In this document: one piece after another, positions 30,488 to 40,438 of the stretch | Layout of the letters: every line of letters starts with the position of its first letter | Numbering within the stretch: position 1 is the stretch's first letter | Source of the DNA: Choricystis sp. odSpoLacu1 | Taxonomy: Eukaryota; Chlorophyta; Trebouxiophyceae | Reading direction: 5' to 3' | Length of the DNA stretch: 64,000 bases | Assembly (NCBI GenBank): GCA_958009055.1 | Contig: OY253653.1 | Location: 558,001-622,000 of the forward strand | Position numbers and translations under genes: made by a program | The notes under the pieces: model-generated | What the model saw: only the letters and a program-made list of their open reading frames with translations | The model's database searches: none | Told to the model about the DNA's origin: nothing

Positions 30488-32568
30488 TCACTTGACATCG
30501 TCCAGGTTGTCGTACAGTCTGTCTACGTCCCCATACTTGGACATGGCGGACTCCGCCCTCACCCGGCGCGCGGTGTCGGTGGCGACACCGACGAGAATCA
30601 GCAGCGACGTCCCCGCAAACCCGCGGAACGCGGTCAGCCCGGTCACCCTCTCCACCAGGGGGGGGGGCGGCGGCGAGGGCGCCCAGAAAGGCAGACCCCA
30701 GGATCGACATTCGGTTGAGCGTGCCCGTGATGAAGTCTGATGTCGCCCTCCCCGGCCGCACAGCGGGGATGGACGCGCCCTGCCGCTTCAACTGGTCCGC
30801 CAGGTCCACGGGGTCGAGCTGGAGGAAGGTGTAGTAGTAGTTGAAGAAGACGATGAGGGCGATGGAGACCTGGGTGGAGTGTGGGTGTGTGGAGTGAGAC
30901 AAGGGGGAGGACAACAGAAAAAAGGTGTGTGTGGTCGCTGGGCAGACTGCAGAGAGGTGGACGTGACGTCCCCTCATCCACGTTGTGTCGCCCCGACCGT
31001 GACCGCTGTTGGCGGGAACGCCTAGCGCTGGACAGACGCCACGGGTGTGGAGGCGTGCCAGTGACTCTAAGAGCGCCGCCGTGGTGTGTGGGTGCCGTCC
31101 CCCTTCCCCCCCCCCTTCCCCCCCCCCCCCCCCACCCCTACTCCACACTCACCGGCAGATACAGCGGCCCCGCCGGCCCCACCGCGTCCGCCACGGGCTC
31201 CAAGCCGGGTGCGTAGCGCGCCAGCCCCGCGGGCAGGGCGAGCAGGGTGGACGCAAAAATGACGGGCATAACTCCAGTGGCGTTCACTTTAAACGGCAGG
31301 TACGACTGCCTCGCCAGCGCGCTGTTCCTGTACCGCGACGCATAGTTCATGGGGATCTTGCGCTCCGCTTCCTGGACGTAGACGACGCCCAGAGTGGTCA
31401 GTAAAAAGGAGAGAGCGTACAGGCCGAGCGAGGTCGCGCCTTGGTTGTCCGCGGCTTGAGCCACCGCCGCCCCCACACTCGTCGGCAGCGACGACGCGAT
31501 GTTGGCGGTGATCAGGACGGATGTCCCGTTGCCCACCTTGAGCTCCGTGATTTCGTCCGCCACGTAGACCAGGATCATCGCGCCCGCCACGAGCGTCACG
31601 CCAGACCCCAGCGCCCACGCGGGCGACCAGTCCTGCACATACGGCCGCACATACGTCAGCTGGCCCGCCGCCTGGGCGCACGCAAACACGAGGGCCAACA
31701 GCTTTTGGTAGAGCTGGAAGCGGGCTTGACCCTGGGGGCCTTCCTCGCGCTGCAGCTTTTTGAGGGAGGGAAACGCGGTGGCGAGGAGTTGAAGGACAAT
31801 GCTCGCATTGATGTAAGGCACAATGCCCAGCGAAAACATGCCCACCCGCGAGATGGAGCCACCCGACAGGGTGTCGATGTAGCCGAGGAGGCCGCCGCCC
31901 GCCAGGGAGGAGGCAAAGGCGTCGACATCGACGCCGGGAAGGCGGGCATAAACACCGACGCGTGAAAACGCGACGAGAGCCAGCATCGTAGCCAGCTTGC
32001 CCGCCAGGGATGTGGGGCCGTCGGAGCCGCCACCTCCACCAGAGCCAGAGCCGGAGGGGGTGCCAGGGGCGCGGCGGGGGGTCGGCGCGCGCTGGGTCGA
32101 TGCAGCGAGGTGGGTGAGGCCGAGTGGGTCGCCCCACTCGGCCACCCCGCCGCTGGTGGACGATGACGCTGCCTGGTCGTCATCGTCAGCATAAGGGCGG
32201 GCCGGCCAGCCGGACGTCAGGGAGCCGCCAAAGGAGGACGTAGCGCGTGCGGGGCGGAGGGCGCGGCGGCCTGTGGGGAGGAAAGGTCGGGGTGAGCGAG
32301 GGTCGGTGGTGGTGTCCTCTTGGCCTCTCGCGCGCACGCACGTCTCTGCCCCCACGCCCACCACACGTGCCGCATTCGCGCATTCTCGGCGCGGCCTGTC
32401 GTGTTGCGAGCCCCGGCGGAGGGCGCGGGGGCTAGGCGAGACACACAGCGTCGAGCCGCCCCCCGAACACGTCGTTCCTCCTCTCTCCCCTCCCCGCCCA
32501 AAACACCAGCACGCACCCGATGTCGACGCGGCACCCAGGCGACCCGCACGCAGCGCGGTGGGCCGCAT
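30488..32568 (-). CDS. SCY1: Plastid SecY translocase subunit (frame broken at a G run)
   Basis: Central channel of the thylakoid Sec machinery. Exons on the minus strand: 32568-32517, 32270-31153, 30869-30488. Exon 1 (MRPTALRAGRLGAAST) and the start of exon 2 give a transit peptide and a Ser/Gly-rich linker. The ten-span SecY core is evident: YIDTLSGGSISRVGMFSLGI, VPYINASIVLQLLATAFPSL, LKKLQREEGPQGQARFQLYQ, VVYVQEAERKIPMNYASR, SYLPFKVNATGVMPVIFAST and VFFNYYYTFLQLDPVDLADQ. A run of ten G on the plus strand (30658-30667) shifts the frame; removing one base joins LGALAAAPP to LVERVTGLTAFRGFAGTS and the end YGDVDRLYDNLDDVK, giving about 516 residues. Confidence 0.93.
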
Positions 32569-32736
32569 CGCAGCAGGGAGTCGAGGGAGAGAGGCGGGAG
32601 AGAGGGAGGGCTTGTTTCTTCGTTTCGTCACGCAGATGTGTGGAAACTCGCCCGTTATTTTCCTTTCCTCCCCAAAAACTCGCGACAGAACACCAGTGAC
32701 AATTCTTCACACACACGCACACACACAACTCTTCAC

Positions 32737-33399
32737 TCATCGCCGCCCTCCACCATCCACCTTGACACTGAACGGGTAGACCACGGCCGCCGACGTGGAG
32801 GGGCGCGTGCACTCCCCCCCACACAACCGCGCACACGACCGCGCGCCCCTGGCGGCCGCCTCTGCATCCAGCACGAATCCTGTCGCAGCTTTGACAGCGG
32901 CCGCGTGCCTCGCCACGGCTTGGGAGCAGGCGGCAGCACACGCGCGCGCACAGGCGGCGGGCAACGCCGCTGCGCCACCGCCTTCCGCACGCCCGCACCC
33001 GGTCGGTGGGGCAGCTGCCTCCGCCCCCACCTCGCTGGCCAGCGCGGCCTCTGTCTCGCCACCCCGCACCCCGCCCGCGGCGGCGCACGCGGCGGCGGTG
33101 ACGCCCGCGCGGCGTGAGACAACGCGCGTGGACGCGGCGGACGCGCCGACCTCTAGTGTGTCCCGCGAATATTTTTTTGCCACCCGCCCCGCCAGCGTGA
33201 AGGGGGGCACTGGGTCGGCGTCCAGGCGGGGGGTGGCTGCGAGGGACGGGGTGGGGGTGAAGGCCAGGATTGCAGCGAGCGCAGCCGCGGCCAGGCGGGG
33301 TGCCGGGCGCGGTGTGGGCGGGTCGGGGCGGGCGCAGGTTGGCGGCACAGTGCTGCGCCTGGTGTCGTGAGACCGTGCTGGTGAGGGGAGTGCGCGCAT
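32737..33399 (-). CDS. Hypothetical plastid lumen-type, cysteine-rich protein (220 aa)
   Basis: Single open frame starting MRALPSPARSHDTRR. A basic leader of about 34 residues is followed by a hydrophobic segment, LAAAALAAILAFTPTPSLA, ending in a likely signal-peptidase site (SLAAT). This two-part layout is that of thylakoid lumen targeting. The mature part has VAKKYSRDTLEVGASAAS near its start and a C-terminal region with about ten cysteines (GCGR, CARACAAACSQ, SCARLCGGEC). The cysteine pattern could hold disulfides or bind a metal. I do not recognise the family. It is head-to-head, 189 bp away, with another plastid-like unknown protein. Confidence 0.55.
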   Translation of the reverse strand: MRALPSPARSHDTRRSTVPPTCARPDPPTPRPAPRLAAAALAAILAFTPTPSLAATPRLDADPVPPFTLAGRVAKKYSRDTLEVGASAASTRVVSRRAGVTAAACAAAGGVRGGETEAALASEVGAEAAAPPTGCGRAEGGGAAALPAACARACAAACSQAVARHAAAVKAATGFVLDAEAAARGARSCARLCGGECTRPSTSAAVVYPFSVKVDGGGRR

Positions 33400-33588
33400 C
33401 GGCAACAGGAAAAGGGGCAGCAGGTTTTTTTTTGTGCGTGGGCCGTCGCGTCGGTGCGAGTGGCCTGCAGCCGGCACACCTCATTCTTCCGCCCCGCCTC
33501 CAGCCCACCCCAGCCGCCCGCCACCCGCCACTCCCGCGCGTGTGTGCCGCATTCCACCCTCTCCGAACCACCCGCCCTTTCTCTCCCC

Positions 33589-34197
33589 ATGCGCGACCTC
33601 GCCCGCGCCCCCGCCCGCGCGCCGCCTCGCACGGCCGCCAATGCGCTGCCGCCGCGCCGCGTGGGCGCTCCTGCCCGCCCCACGCCCACCGTCCACCACC
33701 CCTGCCGCACCACCGTGGCCGCTGCCACCGCCTCGGGCAAGGGCAAGCTGATTTCGGCGTCGGAAATTCCGGCCTTCATTCCGCGCGCCGACCTCATCGA
33801 CCAGCTCCTGCGCTGGGCGGTCGCCGCCGAGGAGGACGGACGCGCCACGTATGGCGCCCCCCTGCGCGTGACGCCCGTCAAGAATGAGGCGGGCGAAGCT
33901 TGGGGGTTCACGGTGGACGTGCTGCGCGACGGCGCGCCGTCCGCGTCGCTCTCGGTCGGGTTTGACGACACCGACACCATCAAGCACGAGTGGGTGGGGC
34001 GCGGCGTGGACGGCTTCCCCGTGATGACGGGCAGCGAGACCGCTGTCAAGGGGAAAATGTTTGAGGTTTGGAGCACCGGCACCACCCCCCTCGACGAAGA
34101 CACTCGGACTGTTGTCCGCAACTTCTGCACCCTCATGGTGGGCGCCGTCAACAAGTACTACGCGTTTGGGTCGTGCTTCTCGGATGATTCGACTTGA
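33589..34197 (+). CDS. Conserved-looking plastid-targeted protein of unknown function (202 aa)
   Basis: Single exon. The first 50 residues are Arg/Ala/Pro-rich (MRDLARAPARAPPRTA) and look like a transit peptide. The rest is a compact globular sequence with normal composition: KLISASEIPAFIPRADLIDQ, LLRWAVAAEEDGRATYG, WGFTVDVLRDG, SLSVGFDDTDTIKHEWVGRG, VDGFPVMTGSETAVKGKMFE and FCTLMVGAVNKYYAFGSCFS. It contains no membrane span. I cannot name the family. The low GC-bias artefact content and the even amino-acid use make it a confident gene. Confidence 0.7.
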   Translation: MRDLARAPARAPPRTAANALPPRRVGAPARPTPTVHHPCRTTVAAATASGKGKLISASEIPAFIPRADLIDQLLRWAVAAEEDGRATYGAPLRVTPVKNEAGEAWGFTVDVLRDGAPSASLSVGFDDTDTIKHEWVGRGVDGFPVMTGSETAVKGKMFEVWSTGTTPLDEDTRTVVRNFCTLMVGAVNKYYAFGSCFSDDST

Positions 34198-34305
34198 AAT
34201 GGTGGTGTGTGGTGGCGTGTTTGTGAGTGGAGACTTTTTTTTGCACCCCTTGAAAACCTTCCTTTGCTTTTCTTCTCGTTGTTTTGGGCGCAGAATCAAA
34301 AATAA

Positions 34306-34396
34306 CACACACACTCTCATCAATCGGATACCCTAGCACTCACACACACTCTCATCAATCGGATACCCTAGCACTCACACACACTCTCATCAATCG
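34306..34396. repeat. 35-bp minisatellite, about 2.6 copies
   Basis: The core ACTCTCATCAATCGG recurs at 34313, 34348 and 34383, an exact 35-bp spacing, with the whole unit including GATACCCTAGCACTCAC. The last copy runs into the final codons and stop of the DUF1802 gene (stop at 34392-34390), so the repeat covers the 3' UTR and the end of the coding region between two convergent genes. Confidence 0.9.
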
Positions 34397-35158
34397 TCGC
34401 GGCTGCCCAGGGCGCCGACATCTAATTCAGCGGAAGTGGTCGCAGCACGCGCCAGCACGGCCCGCAGCCTCGCTGCACGCACCGCGAACACGTCGTCGGT
34501 CATGCAGGGGGTGGCGCCATCCAGGGAGGGGGGGAGGTGCAGGCCTGGGACGGTGGCGAGGTCTGCCCAGGCGCGGCACCCCGCGACCGCCTTGACCGCG
34601 GCAGGCGGCAACACCACGGGCTGCCGCAACTCGAACGCGCGCACCTCCACCAGGGTGATGGGCTTGCCTTCATGCCCCTTCAGCCGGGCCGCGACGCCCG
34701 CGTCGGACAGACGGTGGAAGGGGCGCGTCGCGGTCGCCACGCTCGCCGCGTCGGCGACGACCCACGCGCCCGTGACTTCGGCTGCAATCGTCAGGGTGAG
34801 GCCTCCATCGAGGGTGGTGGCGAGCGTCATGGCTGCCGCATGGGCGGTCGCCACCTCGTCCTCCACGCCCGCTGTGTCGGCGTGGTGCGACGTCGGCAGC
34901 AGCAGGAAGCGGGGGGTCTCAATGATGAACCCGGCCCTGTCCCGCACCCCGCCCCGGCGCAGCAGCACGGTGGATTCGCCTGACGCCAGGGCCGCACAGA
35001 GGATGGCCCACTCTTTGAGGGCGAGGGGGGGGGAGGGCGTGGTGGGTGGGTGGTGTGGTTGCGAGCGGGTTGGCGCGTGGGGGCTGTCGCCGAGCCCTGG
35101 GAGTTGCCAGAGATGGGTGGGACGGCACCGCCGGTCGGAGGGTGCCGAGAGGGCGCAT
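34390..35158 (-). CDS. DUF1802 family protein, plastid-type (frame broken at a G run)
   Basis: DUF1802 proteins are found in cyanobacteria and plastid-bearing organisms; their activity is unknown. The core begins LALKEWAILCAALASGESTV, then LLRRGGVRDRAGF and ETPRFLLLPTSHHADT, the family signature ALKEWA...G....LLRKGGI......F......RF.L.PT. The upstream ATG (35158) starts MRPLGTLRPAVPSHPSLATP, an acid-free leader suitable for plastid import, in another frame. A run of nine G on the plus strand (35025-35033) lies exactly between them; removing one base joins the leader to LALKEWA and yields about 255 residues. An intron instead of an error is possible but no good splice pair was seen. Confidence 0.75.
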
Positions 35159-35314
35159 AGCGCGCGCGGGGTTGATGAAACGCGGCGCGATTGGAGAGTC
35201 GCGTTGAGTTTGTGTGTCCCCGACCTTTTTCTGTCACACTCGACCGCGCATTTCGACGCGCGCTCCGTCCCCACAAGAACCGTCTCCCCTTGTCTCTTCC
35301 TTCCCACTTCACAG

Positions 35315-35528
35315 GTCGGCGACGTCCTGGTTGAACGCACCGTGGGCGAAGTGCTGCCCGCTGTGCAGTCCAACAAAGCTCAACTGGACGAGGTGAGCGT
35401 GGGTATGGGGGAGGGATGCGGGTGGTGGGAGAGGGGCGGCGTGTCGACCCCTCACCCGACGTTTCTTCCTCCTTTCCTCTCCCCAGGTCCTGGCCAAGCT
35501 CAAAGCCGACGCTTCAACCAAGGAGTAA
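35315..35528 (+). CDS. C-terminal exons of an unrecognised small protein; 5' end unresolved
   Basis: Two in-phase exons, 35315-35392 and 35487-35528, with good ACAG/GTGAG and CCCAG borders. They encode VGDVLVERTVGEVLPAVQSN, KAQLDEVLAKLKADASTKE and a TAA stop. The 39 residues look helical. No ATG exon with a proper donor was found upstream; only about 150 bp separate this acceptor from the divergent DUF1802 start, so the first exon must be tiny or use an atypical donor. A TGTAAATAAA motif follows at about 35711, a possible polyadenylation signal. The family is not recognised. Confidence 0.5.
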
Positions 35529-36042
35529 GAGTTGCAAGCGTTGATCGAGAAGGCGATTTTGAGGACGACGTGTGAGGGATGACGCGCTGGGGGCGGCAGC
35601 TGGATGTATGGTGGGAGAGAGATGGCGAGAGAGAGAGCGCACACGAAAGAGAACACAACACGGGGGGAAAAGAGTTTTGCCTGAAAAGAGAGAAGAATGT
35701 TTTTGTTTGCTTGTAAATAAAAGTCCAACCCTCGCCCCCCCATTTTGACGGGTCCGTGTCGTGGGACGAAGGCCGGGTGTGATGTGGGAGTCTGTTTGTA
35801 GGTGAGAGTGTGTGTTTCGGCGGGTGTACAAAAAACACAGGAATCGAAAACGCAGGTGAGAGAGAGAGAAAACAAAATAGGATCGTGCACGCGTGTGAGA
35901 GAGAAGTCGTTGCACCAGACGGGCTGGCGGGGAGTGTGTAAAAAACGACGATGAAAAACAAAAAAACGTTGACCGCCGACGCTTCTCAAACACTTTCTCT
36001 CTGCTTCACGGTCTCTGCGACCGCACCCCTGTTCCTCGTGCT
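35529..36042. other. Convergent intergenic stretch
   Basis: About 510 bp between two stop codons. It is less GC-rich than the genes, with GAGA, T-rich and A-rich tracts and the motif TGTAAATAAA near 35711, probably both 3' UTRs. Open frames on the minus strand here are low-complexity and not convincing. Confidence 0.5.
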
Positions 36043-37137
36043 TCACGGATAGCCGGGAGACGCACACACACAACCTTCCCTGTCCAAGCTGAGCAGGCGC
36101 ACCGGGGATCCATCGTCGCTGCCGTCGTCATCGTCTGCTGCCGCGTCGGCTGCGGCGGCGCGCTTGACCGCGCGCCGCACGAGTAGAGTGGCGACGACGC
36201 CGCCCGCGATGCCGGCCACGACGGACAGGCCCCCAAAGACGTACACCAGCACTCCCCCCCTGTGCGCCGCCGACCCCGACGCAATCGCAGTGATGGACTC
36301 AGCCAGCGTGCCCGCATAGACGAGGAGGCCGCACTCGGGGATGATGCCGACGGCGGAGGCGGCGGCGAAGGCCCAGAACGGGACGCGGGTGGCAGCGGCA
36401 GCCACGTTGAGCAAGTTGTACGGCACCAACGGCGACAGGCGCAGCACGAGCAACAGTTTCCAGCCTTCCAACGCGAGGGCGGTGTCCAGGGCTGCCCACA
36501 GGCGGGACCGGCCGCGCAGGGCGGTGGCGAGGGACGCGCCGACAAGGTGCCTCGCAATGAGGAACGCGGCGCACGACCCGGCTGCCGCACCCAGCCACGT
36601 GCCCAGCAGGCCGCGGGGCATGCCGAAGACAAAGCCGGCGGCGAGGGCGCCAGCCACGCCGGGCAGGAAGAGGGCGACATTGAGTGAGTAGGCTGCGACA
36701 AACACGCCCCACCCCGCCCAGCCAGAGTGGGCGGCCAGCCACGTCAGCGTGTCCCGAAAGAATGACGCGCCCTTGACGGCGGCCAAGCAGATGACGGTGA
36801 TGACGGCGGCGAGGATGAGGGCCTTGTCCCAGGAGGCGAGGGCGGTGGCGAGGAGGCGGGCGGCAACGCCGCCGCGCGTGCCGCGGCCACTGCCACCACC
36901 TCCACCGCCGCCTCCTCCTCTCCACTGTCGCCGCCCTGGCCTGCCCTGCCCCGCCTCCCGCCAGCGCGACCGCCAGCGGGGGGGCGGGCGGGACAGAATC
37001 TCATCAGGCGGTGGCGGCGGCGCGTGCGGCGGCGGGGACGGCACCGCCGGCGACGCCGCCGAGGACGACGGCGACGCGGGGGTGTCGCCATCCCCCAGAA
37101 AGGGTGCGTCTATGGAGCGTGGCGAGAGGGCGTCCAT
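36043..37137 (-). CDS. VTT-domain (TVP38/TMEM64/DedA) membrane protein
   Basis: Single exon, 364 residues. After a Pro/Gly-rich N-terminus with WRSRWREAGQGRPGRRQWR, the membrane part has six or so spans. The family core is seen as VFVAAYSLNVALFLPGVAGA, LAAGFVFGMPRGLLGTWLGA, GSCAAFLIARHLVGASL and LLLVLRLSPLVPYNLLNVAA, with the F....G.G...G....R..P..P....N pattern of VTT proteins. Related eukaryotic proteins act as lipid scramblases or in Golgi/ER traffic; which applies here is unknown. The tail is acidic then ends LLSLDREGCVCASPGYP. The start at 37137 is the first ATG of the frame with downstream Ser/Pro-rich coding. Confidence 0.82.
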   Translation of the reverse strand: MDALSPRSIDAPFLGDGDTPASPSSSAASPAVPSPPPHAPPPPPDEILSRPPPRWRSRWREAGQGRPGRRQWRGGGGGGGGGSGRGTRGGVAARLLATALASWDKALILAAVITVICLAAVKGASFFRDTLTWLAAHSGWAGWGVFVAAYSLNVALFLPGVAGALAAGFVFGMPRGLLGTWLGAAAGSCAAFLIARHLVGASLATALRGRSRLWAALDTALALEGWKLLLVLRLSPLVPYNLLNVAAAATRVPFWAFAAASAVGIIPECGLLVYAGTLAESITAIASGSAAHRGGVLVYVFGGLSVVAGIAGGVVATLLVRRAVKRAAAADAAADDDDGSDDGSPVRLLSLDREGCVCASPGYP

Positions 37138-37455
37138 ATGGTTGTGTGGTGTGGGTGGGTGGTTTTTTTGACGCTCACACACCGGGTGTGTGTGGAGGCC
37201 TGCCCACACACACACACGCCCAGCACTGCGCTGGAGACGGCGAGACTGCCGTTCCCCACACAGGGCGAGGATGGCGTGTGTGCTGTGGGGCGCGTCCGTT
37301 TTGTTTGAGAGGATGCAAAAAAAGTGAGACTTCACAACGCAATTTCGCAACAGCACATCCACTCTCCTCTGTGGCGCCTCACTCTCGAGTGTGTGTTGGC
37401 GCGGGCTGTGGTGCCAGCACACCCACCACACGTCGCCGCTTTGGCACCCACAGAA
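37138..37455. other. Divergent intergenic stretch (shared promoter region)
   Basis: About 320 bp between two start codons in opposite directions. It contains CA/GT microsatellites and short A and T runs. No TATA-like box or other named site was recognised. Confidence 0.45.
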
Positions 37456-38730
37456 ATGGTGCGCCAGTGTTGGCGGGACGCGGCCGTGTGCCGCGGCCCC
37501 CCCTTCTCGAATTGTCATTTCGCTCACCTCCCTCTCTCCCTCCCCCTCCTCCCCGCAGTCGGTGCGCGCCAACGGCGGCGCGCGCCGTGGCGCCGTGTCA
37601 GGGGGCAAGGTGCGTGAGTGGAAGGCGCAAAAGTGTGTGTGTGTGTGCAGAGCTGGCGCCAAAGCAACCGCTGGAAATGGCGCGGTTCACCCCCCTCTTC
37701 CTCCCTCCCCAGCGCTCGCGTTCCTCCCAGTTCCTCGACTCCCTGGTGGACGACTTTGACTGGCATGACGCTGGCGCGTGGGCGCCCAGCCTGTTGCCAG
37801 GTACGTTGGAAAGCAGGCGCAAATGCTGGCGCGCGCCACGGGGGGGAAAACGGGCGCGGCGTCGCGCGGTGGCGTGTTTTGGCGTGCTGCCGCCTGTGTG
37901 CGCTGCCCTCTTTTCTGCGCGCACACTGTGGCGCGCTGGGTAGAGGGGACATATACCCACTCATTGACGGCGGCAGGGTGTGCGTGCAGGCGGAATGGGG
38001 GGCGGCGCGGCGGCCCCAGATTCAGAGCCATCCCTGCGCGCGCCTGGCGCCAAAACCGCGCGCCCCCCCCAAAACAGTCAACTCACACACGCCCTCCCCT
38101 TTTCTTCCCCTCCCACAGGCGGCTTCAAATCCCTGAAGTCGCGCTGGTTGTGCGAGTACGAGCGCGAGCAGGCGGAACGCCCCCGCGGCCGCGGCCGCGG
38201 CGGTGGCGCCACCGCGTCCGAGTCTGCGCGCGACTCGTCGGGCGGCGCCCCTCCCCGCCGCGGCCGCCCGTCCGGCTCCCGCGTCGGCGGGCGGGGCGGA
38301 TCCGCCGCCGATGGCCGCCCCCGAGACCGCGCGCGGGAGCGGGGGGGGGACCTGGCGCTGGCGTTGGCGCCGCGCGCCGCCCCCCGCGCGCCGCGCGCCC
38401 GCGCCCGTGTCTGTGCTGCCTCCTGGAGGCCGTGGCGCTCCCGCCGAGCTGTGCACGCTGGACTTGGCCCGCTTCAGTAGCGCGGCCGACCTTTGGGACG
38501 CGGCCCACGCGGCGGTGGCGGCTGCGTCGGCACCCGCGCCGACCGACGGTGACGCCACTCCCCCCGCCGACCCGCCGCCTCCACCCCCTCCACCCCCGCC
38601 CCCCGCCCCGCCCGGCCTGCGCCTCATCTACCAGGACGCGGCGGGCGACCTGCTGCTACTGACGGCGGCGGAGGCGTGGGGGCGGCTGGTGAGCTCGGCG
38701 AGGCGGGTGGTGTTGCTGCCCGACGCGTGA
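37456..38730 (+). CDS. PB1-domain protein resembling the AUX/IAA C-terminal domain (frame broken at a G run)
   Basis: Exons 37456-37458 (ATG alone), 37559-37609, 37713-37800 and 38119-38730, all phases consistent. The early part reads SRSSQFLDSLVDDFDWHDAG then GGFKSLKSRWLCEYEREQAE, followed by a long Arg/Gly/Pro-rich disordered stretch. The C-terminal 110 residues look like a PB1 fold: ELCTLDLARFSSAADLWDAA, then a proline run, LRLIYQDAAGDLLLLTAAEA and RLVSSARRVVLLPD, where YQD.AGD..LL is the acidic OPCA-like motif found in AUX/IAA and ARF proteins. A nine-G run (38341-38349) shifts the frame; dropping one base links the parts. No DNA-binding domain was identified, so auxin-like signalling is not claimed. 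Confidence 0.6.
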
Positions 38731-39057
38731 GAGAGAAAAAAACGCTCTCTCCCGCCGGCTTTATATTGTGTTTTTTGTTTTGTTGAACTCTGCCCCTCTT
38801 GCTACCCAGCTTTTTCTGAAACTCCCACCGACCTCTTTCAACCCTCTCGGGGGGGGCGCGTGATCGCCCGTTTTTTGACACACTTGCCGCGATCACGTGT
38901 TTTATCCTCCTCCCCCCTTTTTGTTTTTCATATGAAAAGTTTCCGACCGGTTTCTAATGCAACACTTTCATTTGCAAACATAAAACACATTCAGATTTTG
39001 CACGCCCCGAAAACAGAGAAAAACACACGAAAAGAAAGAAAAAAAACATTCTCTCAC
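38731..39057. other. Convergent intergenic stretch
   Basis: About 330 bp between the PB1 and HROB-like stop codons. It is AT-richer than its neighbours, with T-rich and A-rich runs and GATCACG-like palindromic bits. It is probably two 3' UTRs; no gene was seen. Confidence 0.5.
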
Positions 39058-39133
39058 TCACGCGGCGTCGGGCGGCGTCCACAGGCCACAGTCCATCAGT
39101 TCACCCACATCGTCAACCGCGTTGGACGCGTGT

Positions 39134-39169
<36 letters not shown>

Positions 39170-40135
39170 GGTGGAGGTGGCGGCGCTGACGGCGGCGCCG
39201 ACGCCAGCGGTGGCGCCGCCACGGGCGGCAGCGACATGCGCGGAGTGGGCGCCGCCACGCTGGCAGAGGGAGGCGGCAGCGATGCAGTAGGCCCAAAGCC
39301 ACTGGCTGGCGGCGTGGGCACGACCACGCTCAAGGGTGGAGACGGCGCACCACCGCTCGCCAGCGGTGGCGGCGGCAGCGCGCGCGGCGGCCCCGCCTCG
39401 TCCACCGCCAGCGCGGCTCCATCCCGCGACCAGGCGGCCACGCACACGGCGGCAGTGACCACGACCACGCGGTCGCGTCCCCCGCCGCCGCCCCGCCGCA
39501 GGATGGGAGCACCGTCGAGGAGCAGCGCCGCACCGTCACCCGCGCACCCGCGCCGCGCGAGGGACGCGTCCACCACGCCCGCCACGCGGCCGCCCGCCGC
39601 GTCCGTCAGCATGACGGACGCGGAACCGGTGGCGGTGGGGGCGGAGGCGGCGACCAAGGCGGCAACACGAGCGGTGCGGCAGGGCGGTTTGGATCGCGCG
39701 ACAGACGCCAGCCCCCCCGCGGGCGCAACGCCATCCTCCCGCCAGCCCGCGGCTGCCATGGCTGCCCGCCACCCGGGGGCCGAGTATGCGGCATCCCCGG
39801 GGCCAGGAGCCAGGGCCAGAGGCCCCGCGCCCGCCCCCACAACCCCATCCTCCTCCGCCGACGGCGCCCGGGCGCGCAGGTCGGCCGCAACCGCGGCCAC
39901 CGGGCCCGGCAGGCGCCTGTCCAGGCCGGCAGGCAGTGGCAGCGCCAGCGCGGTGGAGGCGGGCGGTTGGGAGGGGTGCAGGGCGGCGCGCTTCGCGGCC
40001 GGCGGCGGGGCCAGGGGCGCGGGAGGCGGCCGCTTGTCCAGGAGAGAGAGGGAGGGCGCTGGCTGCGTCTCCTCGTCATCCAGCTCCAGGGCGGACGCGT
40101 CGTCGAGGGTGGGGGGGGGGCGCGGAGGAGGCCAT
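39058..40135 (-). CDS. HROB-like OB-fold recombination protein (frame broken at a G run)
   Basis: HROB (MCM8-interacting OB-fold protein) loads or stimulates the MCM8-9 helicase in homologous recombination. The start MASSAPPP (ATG 40135 in CCAAGATGG) runs into ten C on the minus strand (plus 40111-40120, G); dropping one base continues as TLDDASALELDDEETQPAPS and gives about 358 residues. The OB-fold part is ARVAALVAASAPTATGSASV, MLTDAAGGRVAGVVDASLAR, GAALLLDGAPILRRGGG and DRVVVVTAAVCVAAW, which follows the HROB domain order of strand, DxxG turn, strand and L.G..L.L. A long poly-Pro tract and acidic end GELMDCGLWTPPDAA follow. The identification is by pattern, not alignment. Confidence 0.65.
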
Positions 40136-40438
40136 CTTGGCGCAGTGTCGCGTAAGGGAGCGCCTCGTCAGCGGCGGCCGCGCCTTGGAGCCCGCTCCGA
40201 GAGCGTGGCTTGGGGCGCCTGCGCCTAGCCTGCTGAGAGTGGGCACAGGCGGGGAGGGGTGTGGGGCGCACGCGCAGAGAGTGTTTTCTTTTTTTTGTGA
40301 GAGCGCGAATTGGCGTTTTTCACACTCACGTCAGGCTCTCCCCTTTTCTTTCTTGTGTGTGGCGCGCGGAGGGGTCGCAGCGTGTCCCACACGCACACAC
40401 GCACACACAACCCGCAGTCACACCCAACCACACCCCAA

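Noticed and set aside
35309..36073. Minus-strand frame in the convergent 3' region
   Set aside because: Phe/Ser/Leu-rich sequence derived from GAGA and A-rich UTR DNA, with no domain.
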